Positions 22,592 through 32,459 of a stretch of 64,000 nucleotides of DNA are shown in pieces (positions within the stretch are counted from its first letter, which is position 1; each line of letters opens with the position of its first letter). Below the pieces are notes generated by a model. The model saw only the letters and a program-made list of their open reading frames with translations. It was not told the origin of the DNA and searched no databases. The stretch comes from Siphonodentalium dalli (Eukaryota; Mollusca; Scaphopoda; Gadilida; Siphonodentaliidae), in assembly GCA_032622095.1 (NCBI GenBank), contig CP136062.1:201839959-201903958 (forward strand), in the 5' to 3' direction. A program made the translations under genes and the position numbers.

Positions 22592-22827
22592 ATCTATTAT
22601 ATATTTTGGAACTTCTGTCTGTATGTGTGTATGTATGTGTGTTATAGACTCAAAAACTGCTCGACCGATCCCACTCAAATTTGTTTATGTAGGTATGATC
22701 CCGGGAACAATATGGGTGGGTCCAATTTCACATGCGACCGTGTCCTTGACCTGTATATTCTGCCCAGACGGAGGCGATCACAAAGAAATCCCTAAATAGC
22801 CCAGACGAAGTCGGGCACATCAGCAAG
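22592..22827 (+). mobile_element. Short Helitron-like non-autonomous element
   Basis: Ends in a stem-loop (AGCCCAGAC, GAA, GTCGGGC), then ACATCAG and CAAG followed by T. This is the same 3' layout as the minus-strand element ending at 45533 (stem-loop, 7 bases, CTAG|T). A stem-loop shortly before CTRR and insertion before T are the known 3' features of Helitrons. The interior has one array-like unit (CTCGACCGATCCCACTCAAA). The 5' end is approximate. Confidence 0.5.
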
Positions 22828-22886
22828 TATATAATAGTCCTGACAATAATTTGTATACAATAATTTCTACTACTAGAATAAAATCT

Positions 22887-23157
22887 GTATCATATTTATA
22901 GTTATTAACTTAGTATGAGCAGTATATACATGTTATGTATCATATTTATAGTTATTAACTTAGTATGAGCAGTATATACATGTTATGTATCAGATTTATA
23001 GTTATTAACTTAGTATGAGCAGTATATACATGTTATGTATCAGATTTATAGTTATTAACTTAGTATGAGCAGTATACATGTATACATGTTATGTATCATA
23101 TTTATAGTTATTAACTTAGTATGAGCAGTATATACATGTTATGTATCAGATTTATAG
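22887..23157 (+). repeat. 50-bp satellite, about 5.4 copies
   Basis: GTATCATATTTATAGTTATT, ACTTAGTATGAGCAGTATAT and ACATGTTAT repeat every 50 bases, with CATA/CAGA alternation. One unit carries an 8-bp insertion (ACATGTAT). Copies are nearly identical. Confidence 0.9.
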
Positions 23158-23275
23158 AGGTCCTGTCTTACAGACTATGTACACTGTTGTTTTATTCATT
23201 AGTTTAGTAAGTTTTAAACATCTTATTTTTTAAATTCATTTGATAGAGTCATCATTTCAATTCGAAAATTCCCAA

Positions 23276-23406
23276 TTTAACCTGCTACAGTATCTATTTT
23301 AACCTGCTACAGTATCTATTTAACCTGCTACAGTATCTATTTAACCTGCTACAGTATCTATTTTAACCTGCTACAGTATCTATTTAACCTGCTACAGTAT
23401 CTATTT
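23276..23406 (+). repeat. 21-22 bp minisatellite, six copies
   Basis: Unit AACCTGCTACAGTATCTATT, with TT or TTT at the junctions. It lies about 120 bp after the 50-bp satellite. Confidence 0.9.
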
Positions 23407-23516
23407 TGCATGAGCCCCTGACCCTTTCCCAATAAAACCCAAGATTATCCCTGTCAGATCATCTAGAATTGGCGTACTATGGTTCTGGTATCAGCGAAGT
23501 TTTTAGTGTCCAATGT

Positions 23517-23640
23517 GGCAAAGGTGTGGTGTGGTGAAAGCTTCCCTAAGACAAAGATTCAAGACAGTCACTCCAATATGTGAGATTTATACAAAGAGCG
23601 GTCTGACTCCTGTTATTGCCAGGCCATATAATAAACAAGA
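23517..23640 (+). pseudogene. Unidentified coding remnant, copy 1
   Basis: One frame reads CGVVKASLRQRFKTVTPICE and continues IYTKSGLTPVIARPYNK. It aligns with a longer, better preserved version at 35010-35167 (SVVKPSLRDWYKTVTPICEQ). Shared residues are VVK.SLR, KTVTPICE and GLTPV..RPY. The second cysteine of the CEQC pair is lost here (CEIY). I do not recognise the protein. The repeated occurrence without an intact frame suggests a multicopy gene or transposon-encoded domain. Confidence 0.5.
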
Positions 23641-23744
23641 GGTGGCATCAGAGATGCTGTGTCTCGTTTTCGGTGGCTTACCGCCGGTGGCTATACCGCC
23701 GGTGGCTACCGCCAATTGGTGTGCATCAGTATCGGTAGACTAAT

Positions 23745-25085
23745 TAATAGGTAAAATCGGTTAATATTTGTTCAAGTTATCGCGCTAACGGCCTCAAAAT
23801 CGCGAAGAATTCACAAACTAAGGGGCATAATTCAGGGGAAAAAGTTCGGAGAAACCCGGTTTTCGCACTCTTTCGAGATATTGTGCGAAGCAAGTCACAC
23901 ACCAAAAATTAATATAATCGGTTAATATTGTTCAAGTTATCGTGCTAACGGCCTCAAAATCAAGAAAATTTAGCAAACTGAGGGGGATAACTCAGAGAAA
24001 AAAGATCGGACAAACCCGCTTTTCGAACTCGTTTGAGATATTGTGCCAAGAAAGTCATGATGTACCAAATTTTTTTAATCAAATCGGAGGATGTTTGTTG
24101 AAGTTATCGTGCTAACGATTAACTATAACTCACCAATACATCTGAATTTTAGTTATGGTTATGAATTTTAATTTTAGTTGAATCGGATGACGTTTGTTGA
24201 AGTTATCGCGCTAACGAGCTAAAAATTCACGAAAAATGACTAATTAAGGGCCATAACTCTATCAAATTTTATCGGGCCAGGCTGGTTTTCAAACTTGTCC
24301 GAAATATTCTTGGCAAGTATGTCTATTCCAAATTTTAAACAAATCGGAGGACGTTTGTTGAAGTTATCGCGCTAACGAGCTAAAAATTCACGAAAAATGA
24401 CTAATTAAGGGCCATAACTCTATCAAATTTTATTGGGCCAGGCTGGTTTTCGAACTCGTCCAGGATATTATTGGAAGACACTTATATACCAAATTTTAGT
24501 TGAATCGGATGACGTTTGTTGAAGTTATCGCGCTAACGAGCTCAATATTCGTACAAAATGACTACTTAAGGACCATAACTCTATCAAATTTTATCGGACC
24601 GGGCTGGTTTTCGAACTCGTCCAGGATATTATTGGAAGACACTTATATACCAAATTTTAGTTAAATCGGATAACGTTTGTTGAAGTTATCGCGCTAACGA
24701 GCTGAAAATTCGTGAAAAATAACTAATTAAGGGCCATAACTCTATCAAATTTTATCGGACCAGGCCGGTTTTCGAACTCGTCTGAGATATTCTTGGGAGA
24801 CACCTATATACCAAATTTCAATCGAATCAGATAACGTTTGTTGAAGTTGTTGCGCTAACGAGCCTAAAATCAGTGAAAAATGGCAAAGGGCCATAACTCT
24901 GTAATAAATGTGCGGACAAACCCGATTTTTTTGTCTGCAGCTTACGTGCATAGATATGTACTCACACACCAAAACGGTTGAGTTATAAGCAAAACACGCC
25001 GCCTGCCCGCCCGTCCGCCGCCCGCAAGCCCACCGTCCCTCATCAAACTATAAGTCGAGTTTGGAAAAAAACTCGACTAATAAAA
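23745..25085 (+). repeat. Pearl-like array, about eight units of 161 bp
   Basis: GGGCCATAACTCTATC or variants start at 24248, 24409, 24570, 24731 and 24888, a very regular 157-161 bp period. Earlier, more diverged units begin near 23822 and 23982. Each unit contains GTTTGTTGAAGTTATCGCGC and TAACGAGC. The 3' part has GCCCGCCCGTCCGCCGCCCG and a hairpin (AGTCGAGTTT, AAACTCGACT) followed by AAT. This is the non-autonomous array architecture known from bivalves. Confidence 0.78.
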
Positions 25086-25256
25086 ACTTAAATAAAATAA
25101 TATAATATACAGTGTCTTGCGAGTTCATTACTATATTATATCCAGATAGACTATAGACATAGTATACTTGTATATAGAATACATTGAGGGCTATTATTAC
25201 CTTGTGCATTAATATGGGAATTAAAAAAAAGTGTTTACCCCCCTCCCTACCCTATT

Positions 25257-25479
25257 GTTTTGCCCTCCATTGCTGGAAACGAAGGTATTATATTATTTGA
25301 CCTAAGAGAATGCACTGGCTTACAAGGTCAAGATAAAAAGGTCAAGATAAATATTGTTAGGCCAATGAATTCTCTTGTATATGTGAGGCTCCCTATGGGA
25401 GAATTGTACATGTGTATATCAAAGAGAATGCACAGGGTTTACGCAAAATTTCAGGAAGCTCCAGTCATGGAAGGGTTAA
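25257..25479 (+). mobile_element. Family C MITE, copy C4, left end eroded
   Basis: The right end CAGGAAGCTCCAGTCATGGA with GGGTTAA is intact; the left end is reduced to TGCCCTCCATTGCTGGAA. Both palindrome positions are recognisable (GAGAATGCACTGGC, CCAATGAATTCTCTTG) with a CTCCCTATGGGAG centre. Confidence 0.65.
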
Positions 25480-26260
25480 TACATGTACTCTCATTTCAAT
25501 AGTCATACATTTTTTTTGCTAAAACTCATCTGTACAAAATTCATCTGGGGAGTCAGAAGACAGTGCCATAACATACAGTACATTGTAACGGTATGCAAAG
25601 AAAGCTCTGATTTCAGACAAAAATATCACTTGGATTTCAATTTTCTTCTTCAGAGTATTAAATTTCTGGTCAAAATAATAAATTCATGGATGAGGGTCCA
25701 ATAGGAAGTTTATCTGAATTTTTAATGGACATTGTACCAAAAATGAAAAGAATATTTCTGTTTCAACTCACTTGGGACAAAATTAGGGAGAAGTCAGCTG
25801 GAGAAGTGGGATATTTTAGGGAGAAGATCTCTCCCATGTCATCTTCTAGGGTGGTCTTTGATTGATTAAATACAATACGATATTTTTTTTCAACATGCAT
25901 GTAAAACAAAAGTCCCCTCTTAAGATATATCCCCAGAAAGGAAGGAAGATATCAGATACTAGTATGCCCCTTTAAGAACCCTACTCGAATATGAAAATCA
26001 TCCCTATAATATCCGAAAAAGACACCATATCATACATGGTGCATGGGAAAGAAAGATGACTTCTGATGACAAATGATAGTCGATTTGTCTTGGCGAGAAA
26101 TTTCACTTCAAAGTGATAACCTCTGATCAGACGAGAGTACAACTCCATCTATCTGTCAAGGAAAGCTACAATATTATTGATCACATGTGACGTGGAATTA
26201 AATTGCATAGCTCCCTGTGATTAAGAGAGTGGTATTCATTATATGATAGGACTTTGTTGA
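25480..26260. other. Unassigned stretch
   Basis: No gene seen. GGGAGAAGTCAGCTGGAGAA near 25786 resembles text at 16860-16930 and 18090-18150 (AGGGAGAAG, GAAGTCGCTTCTC), pointing to another dispersed repeat. Confidence 0.4.
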
Positions 26261-26830
26261 ATGAGATTCTGGGTCAATGGTGTATGTTCACTGTTGGATT
26301 TTTAAAAGCCACAATTAAGCATGGACTTTTCCATTGTCTTCAAAATACATTGAAACAGTAAGATTGAGTGCAGTATAAGACTGTCATATAGAAGACCAGC
26401 AATGTATATAGGCCTCAAAATATGAGATTCTGGGTCAATGGTGTATGTTCACTGTTGGATTTTTAAAAGCCACAATTAACCCTTTGAGTGCCAGGGGCCG
26501 ATATTATCGGCCCTAAACCTACAAAATAAGTCTGTTAAAGAATATAATAAAATATATTAAAATTGTAAAAAAATTGTAAAAAAAAAAAAAAAAAAATTTT
26601 AAGCCAATGCATTCTCTTATATATGCGAGGCGACCTATGGTCGACTCGCATATATAAGAGAATGCATTGGCACAGGGTATATGGGTTGATACAAAAATCG
26701 ACCTGGCACTCAAAGGGTTAAGCATGGACTTTTCCATGGTCTTCAAAATACATTGAAACAGTAAGATTGAGTGCAGCATAAGACTGTCATATAGAAGACC
26801 AGCAATGTACATGTATATAGGCCTCAAAAT
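26261..26830 (+). repeat. Tandem duplication, second copy carrying A2
   Basis: Unit 1 (26261-26421, 161 bp) and unit 2 (26422-26830) both run from ATGAGATTCTGGGTCAATGG to ATATAGGCCTCAAAAT. Unit 2 is longer by the 242-bp family A insertion plus a 6-bp GTACAT expansion. Unit 1 contains the uninterrupted target CACAATTAAGCATGGAC at 26311-26327. Confidence 0.9.
26476..26721 (+). mobile_element. Family A MITE, copy A2, with proven TTAA target
   Basis: Inserted in the TTAA of CACAATTAAGCATGG, with ends CCCTTTGAGTGCCAGG and CCTGGCACTCAAAGGG. The empty site lies 161 bp upstream in the first duplication unit, so TTAA duplication is seen directly. It carries one shared palindrome at 26603-26671. Because only one unit carries it, the insertion postdates the duplication (or was lost exactly from unit 1). 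The TIRs are perfect, which suggests a young insertion. Confidence 0.92.
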
Positions 26831-26837
26831 ATGGTGC

Positions 26838-26910
26838 TGGACATTGGCAGAATGATGTATCAAGAGGGTGAATTTATTAATGCTACTCCACACAGTGGGC
26901 TAACTTTAGC
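26838..26910 (+). repeat. Half copy of the 29.2 kb palindrome motif
   Basis: GGCAGAATGATGTATCAAG, GAGGGTGAATTTATTAATGC and GTGGGCTAAC match, with changes, the motif used four times at 29209-29459 (GCAGAATGAGG, GAGGGTGAATTT, GTGATGCTA, GCGGGCTAGC). It is a diverged single arm. Confidence 0.55.
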
Positions 26911-27065
26911 TAATTTCTTTAGAACTGATTTTTTCTTTTTCTTTTTTAGTTTTGTTTCTCTATATATCCCAAAACTGGCAGATGACACAATGCATAATTA
27001 AGGTGCCCAATGGGTGCACATCACCATCTTGGAACTTAAATCTGTGCCTATATGTCTCCCATATC

Positions 27066-27176
27066 AGTGAGAGCTTTCCAATGAATGGCAACAAGCCATA
27101 TTTCTGACTAAATCCTGAAAAGTTACCCATAATTCTGCTGTGGTTAAAGGAGTCGATTAATTAGGGCATTACTGTA
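27066..27176 (-). mobile_element. Family D half element, copy D6
   Basis: Loop plus one arm, ending GGGCATTACTG-TA. It runs unbroken through GTGGTTAAAGGAGTCGATTA, making it an empty-site reference for the TTAA used by E2 at 30412. Confidence 0.7.
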
Positions 27177-27339
27177 GGATAAAGCAATAATTCAAGGATC
27201 AGATCTGACCTCAAGCGTGTGTGCTTATATGAGTTGTTTCTATGGGTGTGCTGTATGTCCGTACTGAGTACTATTACGGGCCTACCTTGTATGTCATCAC
27301 ACTAGCAGACGGCCATCATTCATAAAGGAAAATGGCCAT

Positions 27340-27415
27340 AACATAGGGAGCCTCGCATATATGGTATAAGAAAATGTACTGGCTTACAAGGTCAAGGTAA
27401 ATATTGTTACATTAC
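27340..27415 (+). mobile_element. Family C fragment, copy C5
   Basis: Half of one palindrome (AGGGAGCCTCGCATATATGG, TAAGAAAATGTACTGGC) followed by TTACAAGGTCAAGGTAAATA as in C4. No ends are preserved. Confidence 0.5.
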
Positions 27416-27612
27416 ATCATAACCATTGGCTATAGTTTGATTTGTCCCCAACGTCTGCTTGTAAATTGCTAGGCAATAATGTCACATTAAAACCACCATT
27501 AATAAAAGGTCGCTATCCAAAATGTCCCCCGACGAACGTGATACGTTTGAAGGTTTTATGGTTGATTAAGGGCAATAATTCAGAGAAATTGTGGGAGAGG
27601 TTGATTTCACAG

Positions 27613-27903
27613 TTAACCCTTTCAGTGCCAGGGGCCGATCTCATCGGCCCTAATTTACGGTCTGTAAAATCGACCCTAAAATAAATTTAAAAAATATTTT
27701 TTTAATTTTTTTTTAGATTTTTAAAAAATTATTAAAATTGTAAAAAATTGTAAAAAATAATAAAAATTATGAAAAATTGTTAGGCCAATGCATTCTCTTA
27801 TATATGCGAGACGACCTATGGTCGACTCGCATATATAAGAGAATGCATTGGCACAGGGTATATGGGTTGATACAAAAATCGGACCTGGCACTCAAAGGGT
27901 TAA
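27613..27903 (+). mobile_element. Family A MITE, copy A3
   Basis: TTAA on both sides; ends CCCTTTCAGTGCCAGG and CCTGGCACTCAAAGGG. Length is 291 bp, longer than A1, A2 and A4 because of an expanded AT-rich tract and an extra GGTCTGTAAAATCGACCC stretch. The palindrome is at 27783-27852. Confidence 0.85.
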
Positions 27904-27934
27904 GGCACCCAAGTGAATATTCACTCAAAATGTC

Positions 27935-28162
27935 GAAAGGGACAATAACTCTAAAATAAAAGATGCATCCCAGGATGGACATTTCTATGTAAAAAATGGC
28001 AATAACTCTGCCACAATGACTGACTAAACTCAAAATCACAGGTGCACAGGTTAACATGCTGGTTGACATCTGTGCAAAGTTTTTTTTAATTTGACCGCAA
28101 AATGACAGAATACAGGCTCGGACAAAGTTCCGAACAGACGGACGGATGTACGAGGGTCATTA
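27935..28162 (+). repeat. Short pearl-like array cut by hAT N1
   Basis: GGGACAATAACTC and GGCAATAACTCTGCC mark two units. The 3' part has CGGACAAAGTTCCGAACAG, GACGGACGGATG and GGGTCATTACTATAGAC, and resumes after the hAT element as CTCCGACGGAGTGTGGGAGG. So hAT N1 landed in the terminal part of this array. Confidence 0.55.
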
Positions 28163-28170
28163 CTATAGAC

Positions 28171-28753
28171 TAGTGTTGAAATGATTAATTGATTAGTCGA
28201 AATCGACACGATTATTAAATTAGTCGATCCCAAACTATGCTAGTCGAATAGTCAAGAAAAAGCACTACCTGAGTGCTATCATGATAGCAGTGCCATTGCA
28301 TGGAAATATTATCACGTAATCTGTAACAGTTAATATATATTAACTTCTTAGAGCTTATTGCATTGTTCCTTTAATACACCCGACATCTCATTAGCGAGAC
28401 TTACTATCGAGACTTGCCTATTTATTTCCTGGTTACCGGCGACAATTTTGTTTATATAAAATGTTTTATTACCTACATTCCCCAAACCATGATATAATAT
28501 GAAGGTTGCAGGAGAGCCGGGTTTAATACATCAAATTCGGAGACTTACGGGCAAAACGGGAGATTATATAGTTCACGTGCTTTCCGTTTTAACGTTCTGA
28601 AACAAAGAGTTGGATACTCAAAACTGCGATGCCACATGGCCCTTTTTATACATCATATGGGCATAGAAACAGGAACTCTTAGAAGGGGTCTGACTAGTCG
28701 ACTACCTCTGGCGACTAGTCGATTCCTTAAAAATGCTAATCGTTTCAACACTA
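28171..28753. mobile_element. hAT element N1 with perfect 8-bp TSD
   Basis: CTATAGAC flanks both sides (28163-28170 and 28754-28761). The ends are TAGTGTTGAAATGATTAATT and the complement of TAGTGTTGAAACGATTAGCA, followed inward by ACTAGTCGACT motifs. Eight-bp duplications and TAGTGTTGAAACGATTA ends identify the hAT superfamily. It is 583 bp with no transposase frame, hence non-autonomous. It shares TIRs with N2 at 36584. Confidence 0.9.
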
Positions 28754-28761
28754 CTATAGAC

Positions 28762-29197
28762 CTCCGACGGAGTGTGGGAGGGACAAAAAAATAGGGGGGG
28801 GGGGGGTCTGGTGGAACAGAATTTTGTGTTTGGGCTTTAGTTACCTTCAATATTTTTAACCCATAATTGTGTGGCAAGTGAGAGTACAGCTCTATCTGTC
28901 ACATATTGATTCTATACATTTCTATGGCATTGAAATAATAAATCAAATAATAAGATTGAATATTCATGGGTGTGACTAGGGGATCCTTGTAGGGACGGGT
29001 ATAATTCCAAAGATACCGGTATAATAGATTATTAGATTCCAATTATACAAAGTGCATGTATTTGGAAAATCAACCTATCAGAACAATTTCAACTTAATTT
29101 ATTTACACTTTCAAATATCCGACAATTCTCGACCCCACACAATTATGAATATATTTCAGGGGAAAGAGCATTGAAAGTCAGTCACAAAACAGAAGAA
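28762..29197. other. Unassigned stretch with a poly-G tract
   Basis: A G run of about 14 bases lies near 28793. No other feature is recognised. Confidence 0.4.
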
Positions 29198-29208
29198 GAA
29201 TGGTAACA

Positions 29209-29459
29209 AGCCTTGAAATAGGGTGTCTGTCATTTGCAGAATGAGGTCCCCAGAGGGTGAATTTTGTGATGCTACCCCGCATAGCGGGCTAGCATCACCA
29301 AATTCACCCTCTGGGGACCTCATTCTTCTGACACCTCAGCAGAATGAGGTCCCCAGAGGGTGAATTTGGTGATGCTAGCCCGCTATGCAGGGTAGCATCA
29401 CTAAATTCACCCTCTGGGGACCTCATTCTGCAAATGACAGACACCCTATTTCAAGGCTT
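29209..29459. mobile_element. Palindrome of palindromes with 11-bp TSD
   Basis: Flanked by direct repeats GAATGGTAACA (29198-29208 and 29460-29470). The outer arms AGCCTTGAAATAGGGTGTCT and complement enclose two inner palindromes. Each inner palindrome consists of GAATGAGGTCCCCAGAGGG, GTGATGCTA, CCGC(A/T)ATGC and the reverse. The roughly 50-bp motif therefore occurs four times in head-to-head and tail-to-tail order around a short centre, TTCTGACACCTCAG. No protein is encoded. The superfamily is unclear; an 11-bp duplication is longer than hAT (8) and at the upper end for MULEs (8-11). Confidence 0.8.
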
Positions 29460-29470
29460 GAATGGTAACA

Positions 29471-29931
29471 TGGTCCGATTTGTATCATGAAATGATTCAT
29501 GAAATTTTCCCTGCCAATTTGAAGCGAAGACAGATATATTTTCAACCGAATACTAATTAAGATGGGTTATGATTATCTCTTCCTAAATACGTATTATATA
29601 GTTTCCGGGTATAAAATAATAAAAATGAGTCAAAAACACATGTCTGGAAATGCTTCTATCAATTAATATTGATTTTATATCAATATTTTCTTATGTAATG
29701 TGATAATCAATTGGGACGTATATATGTTACTATTTTAAGAGCATACTGTCATGAAATACCAGGAAATCTCAGATAGAGATAAACTTCTCCTATCTGCTAT
29801 GCTCGGAATGCTTCGGCGAGCTATAACATGTCCGAAATTGATTGTATGTATGTATTGCACCAGAAAATTAGAAATCAATATTAATTTATAGATGCGTTAC
29901 CGGACAGGGGTCTTCAATCCATAATTATTAT
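29471..29931. other. Unassigned stretch
   Basis: No gene or element recognised. Confidence 0.4.
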
Positions 29932-30307
29932 TTAACCCTTTACCCAACAGAAGGGCCCTGTGCCAATGCATTCTCTTATATATGCGAGTCGACCATAGGT
30001 CGCCTCGCATATATAAGAGAATACATTGGCTTAACACATTAAAAATTATAAAATTGTTAAAGAATGTAAGAATTTTTTTTTTTAGGCCAATGCATTCTCT
30101 TATATATGCGAGGCGACCTATGGTCGACTCGCATATATAAGAGAATGCATTGGCACAGGGCATAACTGTAACCATCACAATGTGGTCAAGGAGCCGGTTC
30201 CAATGATATCCATATTTGTATGGTTCTATTGAGACAGACCGAAGATATTTTAGGCTGTTGAAGCTTGATTTGGCCGGTTTTGGCCGGTTTGTTGGGTAAA
30301 GGGTTAA
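29932..30307 (-). mobile_element. Family B MITE, copy B6
   Basis: 376 bp in reverse orientation with TTAA at both ends. Both palindromes are present; the AT-rich spacer lacks about 25 bp compared with B4. The right-hand TTAA is followed by CCACCACAGAATTATGG, the arm of family D, so B6 sits in the left internal TTAA of a D element. Confidence 0.85.
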
Positions 30308-31089
30308 CCACCACAGAATTATGGGTAATTTTCCCCGAGAGCTTTCCGATGAATGGCAACAAGCCATATTTCCGACTAAATCCTGAAAAGTTACAAATAT
30401 TTCTGCTGTGGTTAAAGGGGTACTGTACTCCAATTTCAATAAATTCCCGGTAACAATTGCGATCTAATATCAATATTATATTTTAAAATAACGTATTTGA
30501 GTCGACGATGTCTACTGAAAACGTTCCAGTTAACAGGCTATCATAAAAGTCAAATTGAATTATTTAATATAAATGAATTAATGACTGGAGTCATAAAATG
30601 GCGAATTATGCCATTATGAGTTACCGTTTTTGAAATCTCACATGTTGGGTGTCTTTTATCGACGGCCGTTTACAACGAACATTATTGAGTTGCGAACAAA
30701 ACATGTTACATGCAAAAGGAAGTCCCGCTATAACCAATTTGGAAAAAAAGAGAAGAAACAAGATTCATAAAGCGCATGAAGCGTCAAGTATTTTTATAGG
30801 GGGTGAGATTGTTCGATGGAAGAGATTGCAGGCATCAATTGAACTTCCGGTTCATCCTGCAACCTGCGTCTTCTCCGGTGAAGGTAAAAAACATGGCGCG
30901 TAGTTTGAAATCGTAATATTTTTATTTCCAAGATCAATATTTTCGTCGATAAATTAGGTTTATACGAAACTCATATAAACACGAACACAATCTTACTTGA
31001 AAGTTATGTCAATGGGAGTAAATAAAAAAATTGCCTATCTCTGTGTACAGTACCCCTTTAAGGAGTCGATTACTTTGGGCATTACTGTA
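30304..31089. mobile_element. Family D element D7, interrupted by E2 and bordered by B6
   Basis: D sequence runs 30304-30415 (CAGAATTATGGGTAATTTT, GAGCTTTCCGATGAATGGC, TTCTGCTGTGGTTAA) and resumes at 31058-31089 (TTAAGGAGTCGATTAC, GGGCATTACTG-TA). The outer left arm, which should lie before B6, is not found, so that side was lost. Both internal TTAA sites of the palindrome are occupied by different TTAA-specific families. Confidence 0.75.
30412..31061 (+). mobile_element. Family E TTAA element, copy E2, nested in D7
   Basis: TTAA duplications at 30412 and 31058; ends AGGGGTACTGTAC and GTACAGTACCCCT. It is 650 bp long. The uninterrupted family D site is visible at 27150 and 5099, giving a clear empty-site comparison. 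The interior contains GGCGAATTATGCCATTATGA and GTCTTCTCCGGTGAAGG, also found in reverse in E1. An 84-codon frame is not conserved in other copies. Confidence 0.88.
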
Positions 31090-31295
31090 AGTTGAAAGCA
31101 ATTGGATATCTTTTACCAGAGTTATCATCTGATTACATGTAATAAGGGGCATGGCTCCGTCACAAATGGTCGTAACAGACCCAAATTTAAATTTGACCAG
31201 GACTTTCTCAAATGTAGACCATACACAATATTTCATAAAAGTGATAAGTCTGTCAAATATTATTCAAGTTAGCATCTGGACAACAAACATTAACA
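31090..31295 (+). repeat. Single array-like unit
   Basis: GGGGCATGGCTCCGTCAC, then CAGACCCAAATTTAAATTTG and AGTTAGCATCTGGACAAC follow the wording order of pearl-like units. One diverged copy only. Confidence 0.4.
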
Positions 31296-31543
31296 TTAAC
31301 CCTTTGAGTGCCAGGTTGATTTTTGTATCAACCCATATACCCTGTGCCAATGCATTCTCTTATATATGCGAGTCGACCATAGGTCGCCTCGCATATATAA
31401 GAGAATGCATTGGCCTAACAATTTTTTTGGTTTTTTTTTTTACAATTTTTTACAATTTTAATAATTTATTCTTATATTCTTTATAAGACTTATTTTGTAG
31501 GTTTAGGGCCGATGAGATCGGCCCCTGGCACTCAAAGGGTTAA
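31296..31543 (-). mobile_element. Family A MITE, copy A4
   Basis: TTAA at both ends; termini CCCTTTGAGTGCCAGG and GCCCCTGGCACTCAAAGGG. It is 248 bp in reverse orientation relative to A1. Palindrome at 31345-31413. Confidence 0.88.
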
Positions 31544-32193
31544 CTAAATGCACATCAAATAGTACTGAGACTCACCTCTGTCGTTTTGAATCAAGTGCTG
31601 TTCTTTTATTCTTATGAGAAACTTTCTCTGCACACAAAGATTCTTAAGATGCTCAAACTCGTTTGGGGATCAAATAATCTTGAATGAAATGCCAGAGGCC
31701 AGCAACTGGAAAAAAATTCAAGATACATTGTAAATAAGAGATTATATGCTCCAAGGATGCCAGACATATCCCCAGTCCCCACTTGTGCTAAAGTTAATAG
31801 CGGGTATAGGTGAAATCCCTACAACTATAACTCATCGATAAGATATATCTCTCTCTCTCTCTCTCTAGATTTACAAAATGTTGAATGTCATAGATGAAAG
31901 CAATTGCACGGCATAGAGTATCCTCCGTAAAGGTGGATTTCTGCTGATGTTCAATAATTTCATGAGAGGGCTTAATTCGAAAGATGTCTTATTCATGCCA
32001 GAGATGACTGGATAAAACCTGTTGCATGTGGATTTTCTTCATATGGTTCATGAATATACCCAAGATCATTCACAACCGATCTACAGTAAGATAACGGAGA
32101 TACAATGTGTATTTCAATCTAAGGGCCATAACTTCAGAATAAATGAATGGACAGAACATGTTGCATGTGGATATTGTTCTAGTTATCAGGCCT
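31544..32193. other. Unassigned stretch with (CT)n and one array unit
   Basis: (CT) microsatellite at about 31848-31867. GGGCCATAACTTCAGAATAA near 32121 is one pearl-like unit. No gene seen. Confidence 0.45.
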
Positions 32194-32335
32194 TTAACCC
32201 TTTACCCAACAGAACGGCCCTGTGCCAATGCATTCTCTTATATATGCGAGTCGACCATAGGTCGCCTCGCATATATAAGAGAATGCATTGGCTTAACACA
32301 TTAAAAATTATAAAATTGTTAAAGAATGTAAGAAA
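32194..32335 (-). mobile_element. Family B fragment, copy B7
   Basis: TTAACCCTTTACCCAACAG, one complete palindrome and the start of the AT-rich spacer (TTAACACATTAAAAATTATA) are present. The rest is replaced by unrelated DNA at about 32336. Confidence 0.75.
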
Positions 32336-32459
32336 TGAAAGTGTCAATGACACTGTAGCTCAACTTGGAAAGGGAATAATTTAATGTATTACAGTCAATG
32401 GAGCGATTAGGAATGTGGAAAGTTGAATGTCTAATACTAGTTTATAGACATGAAGAGAA

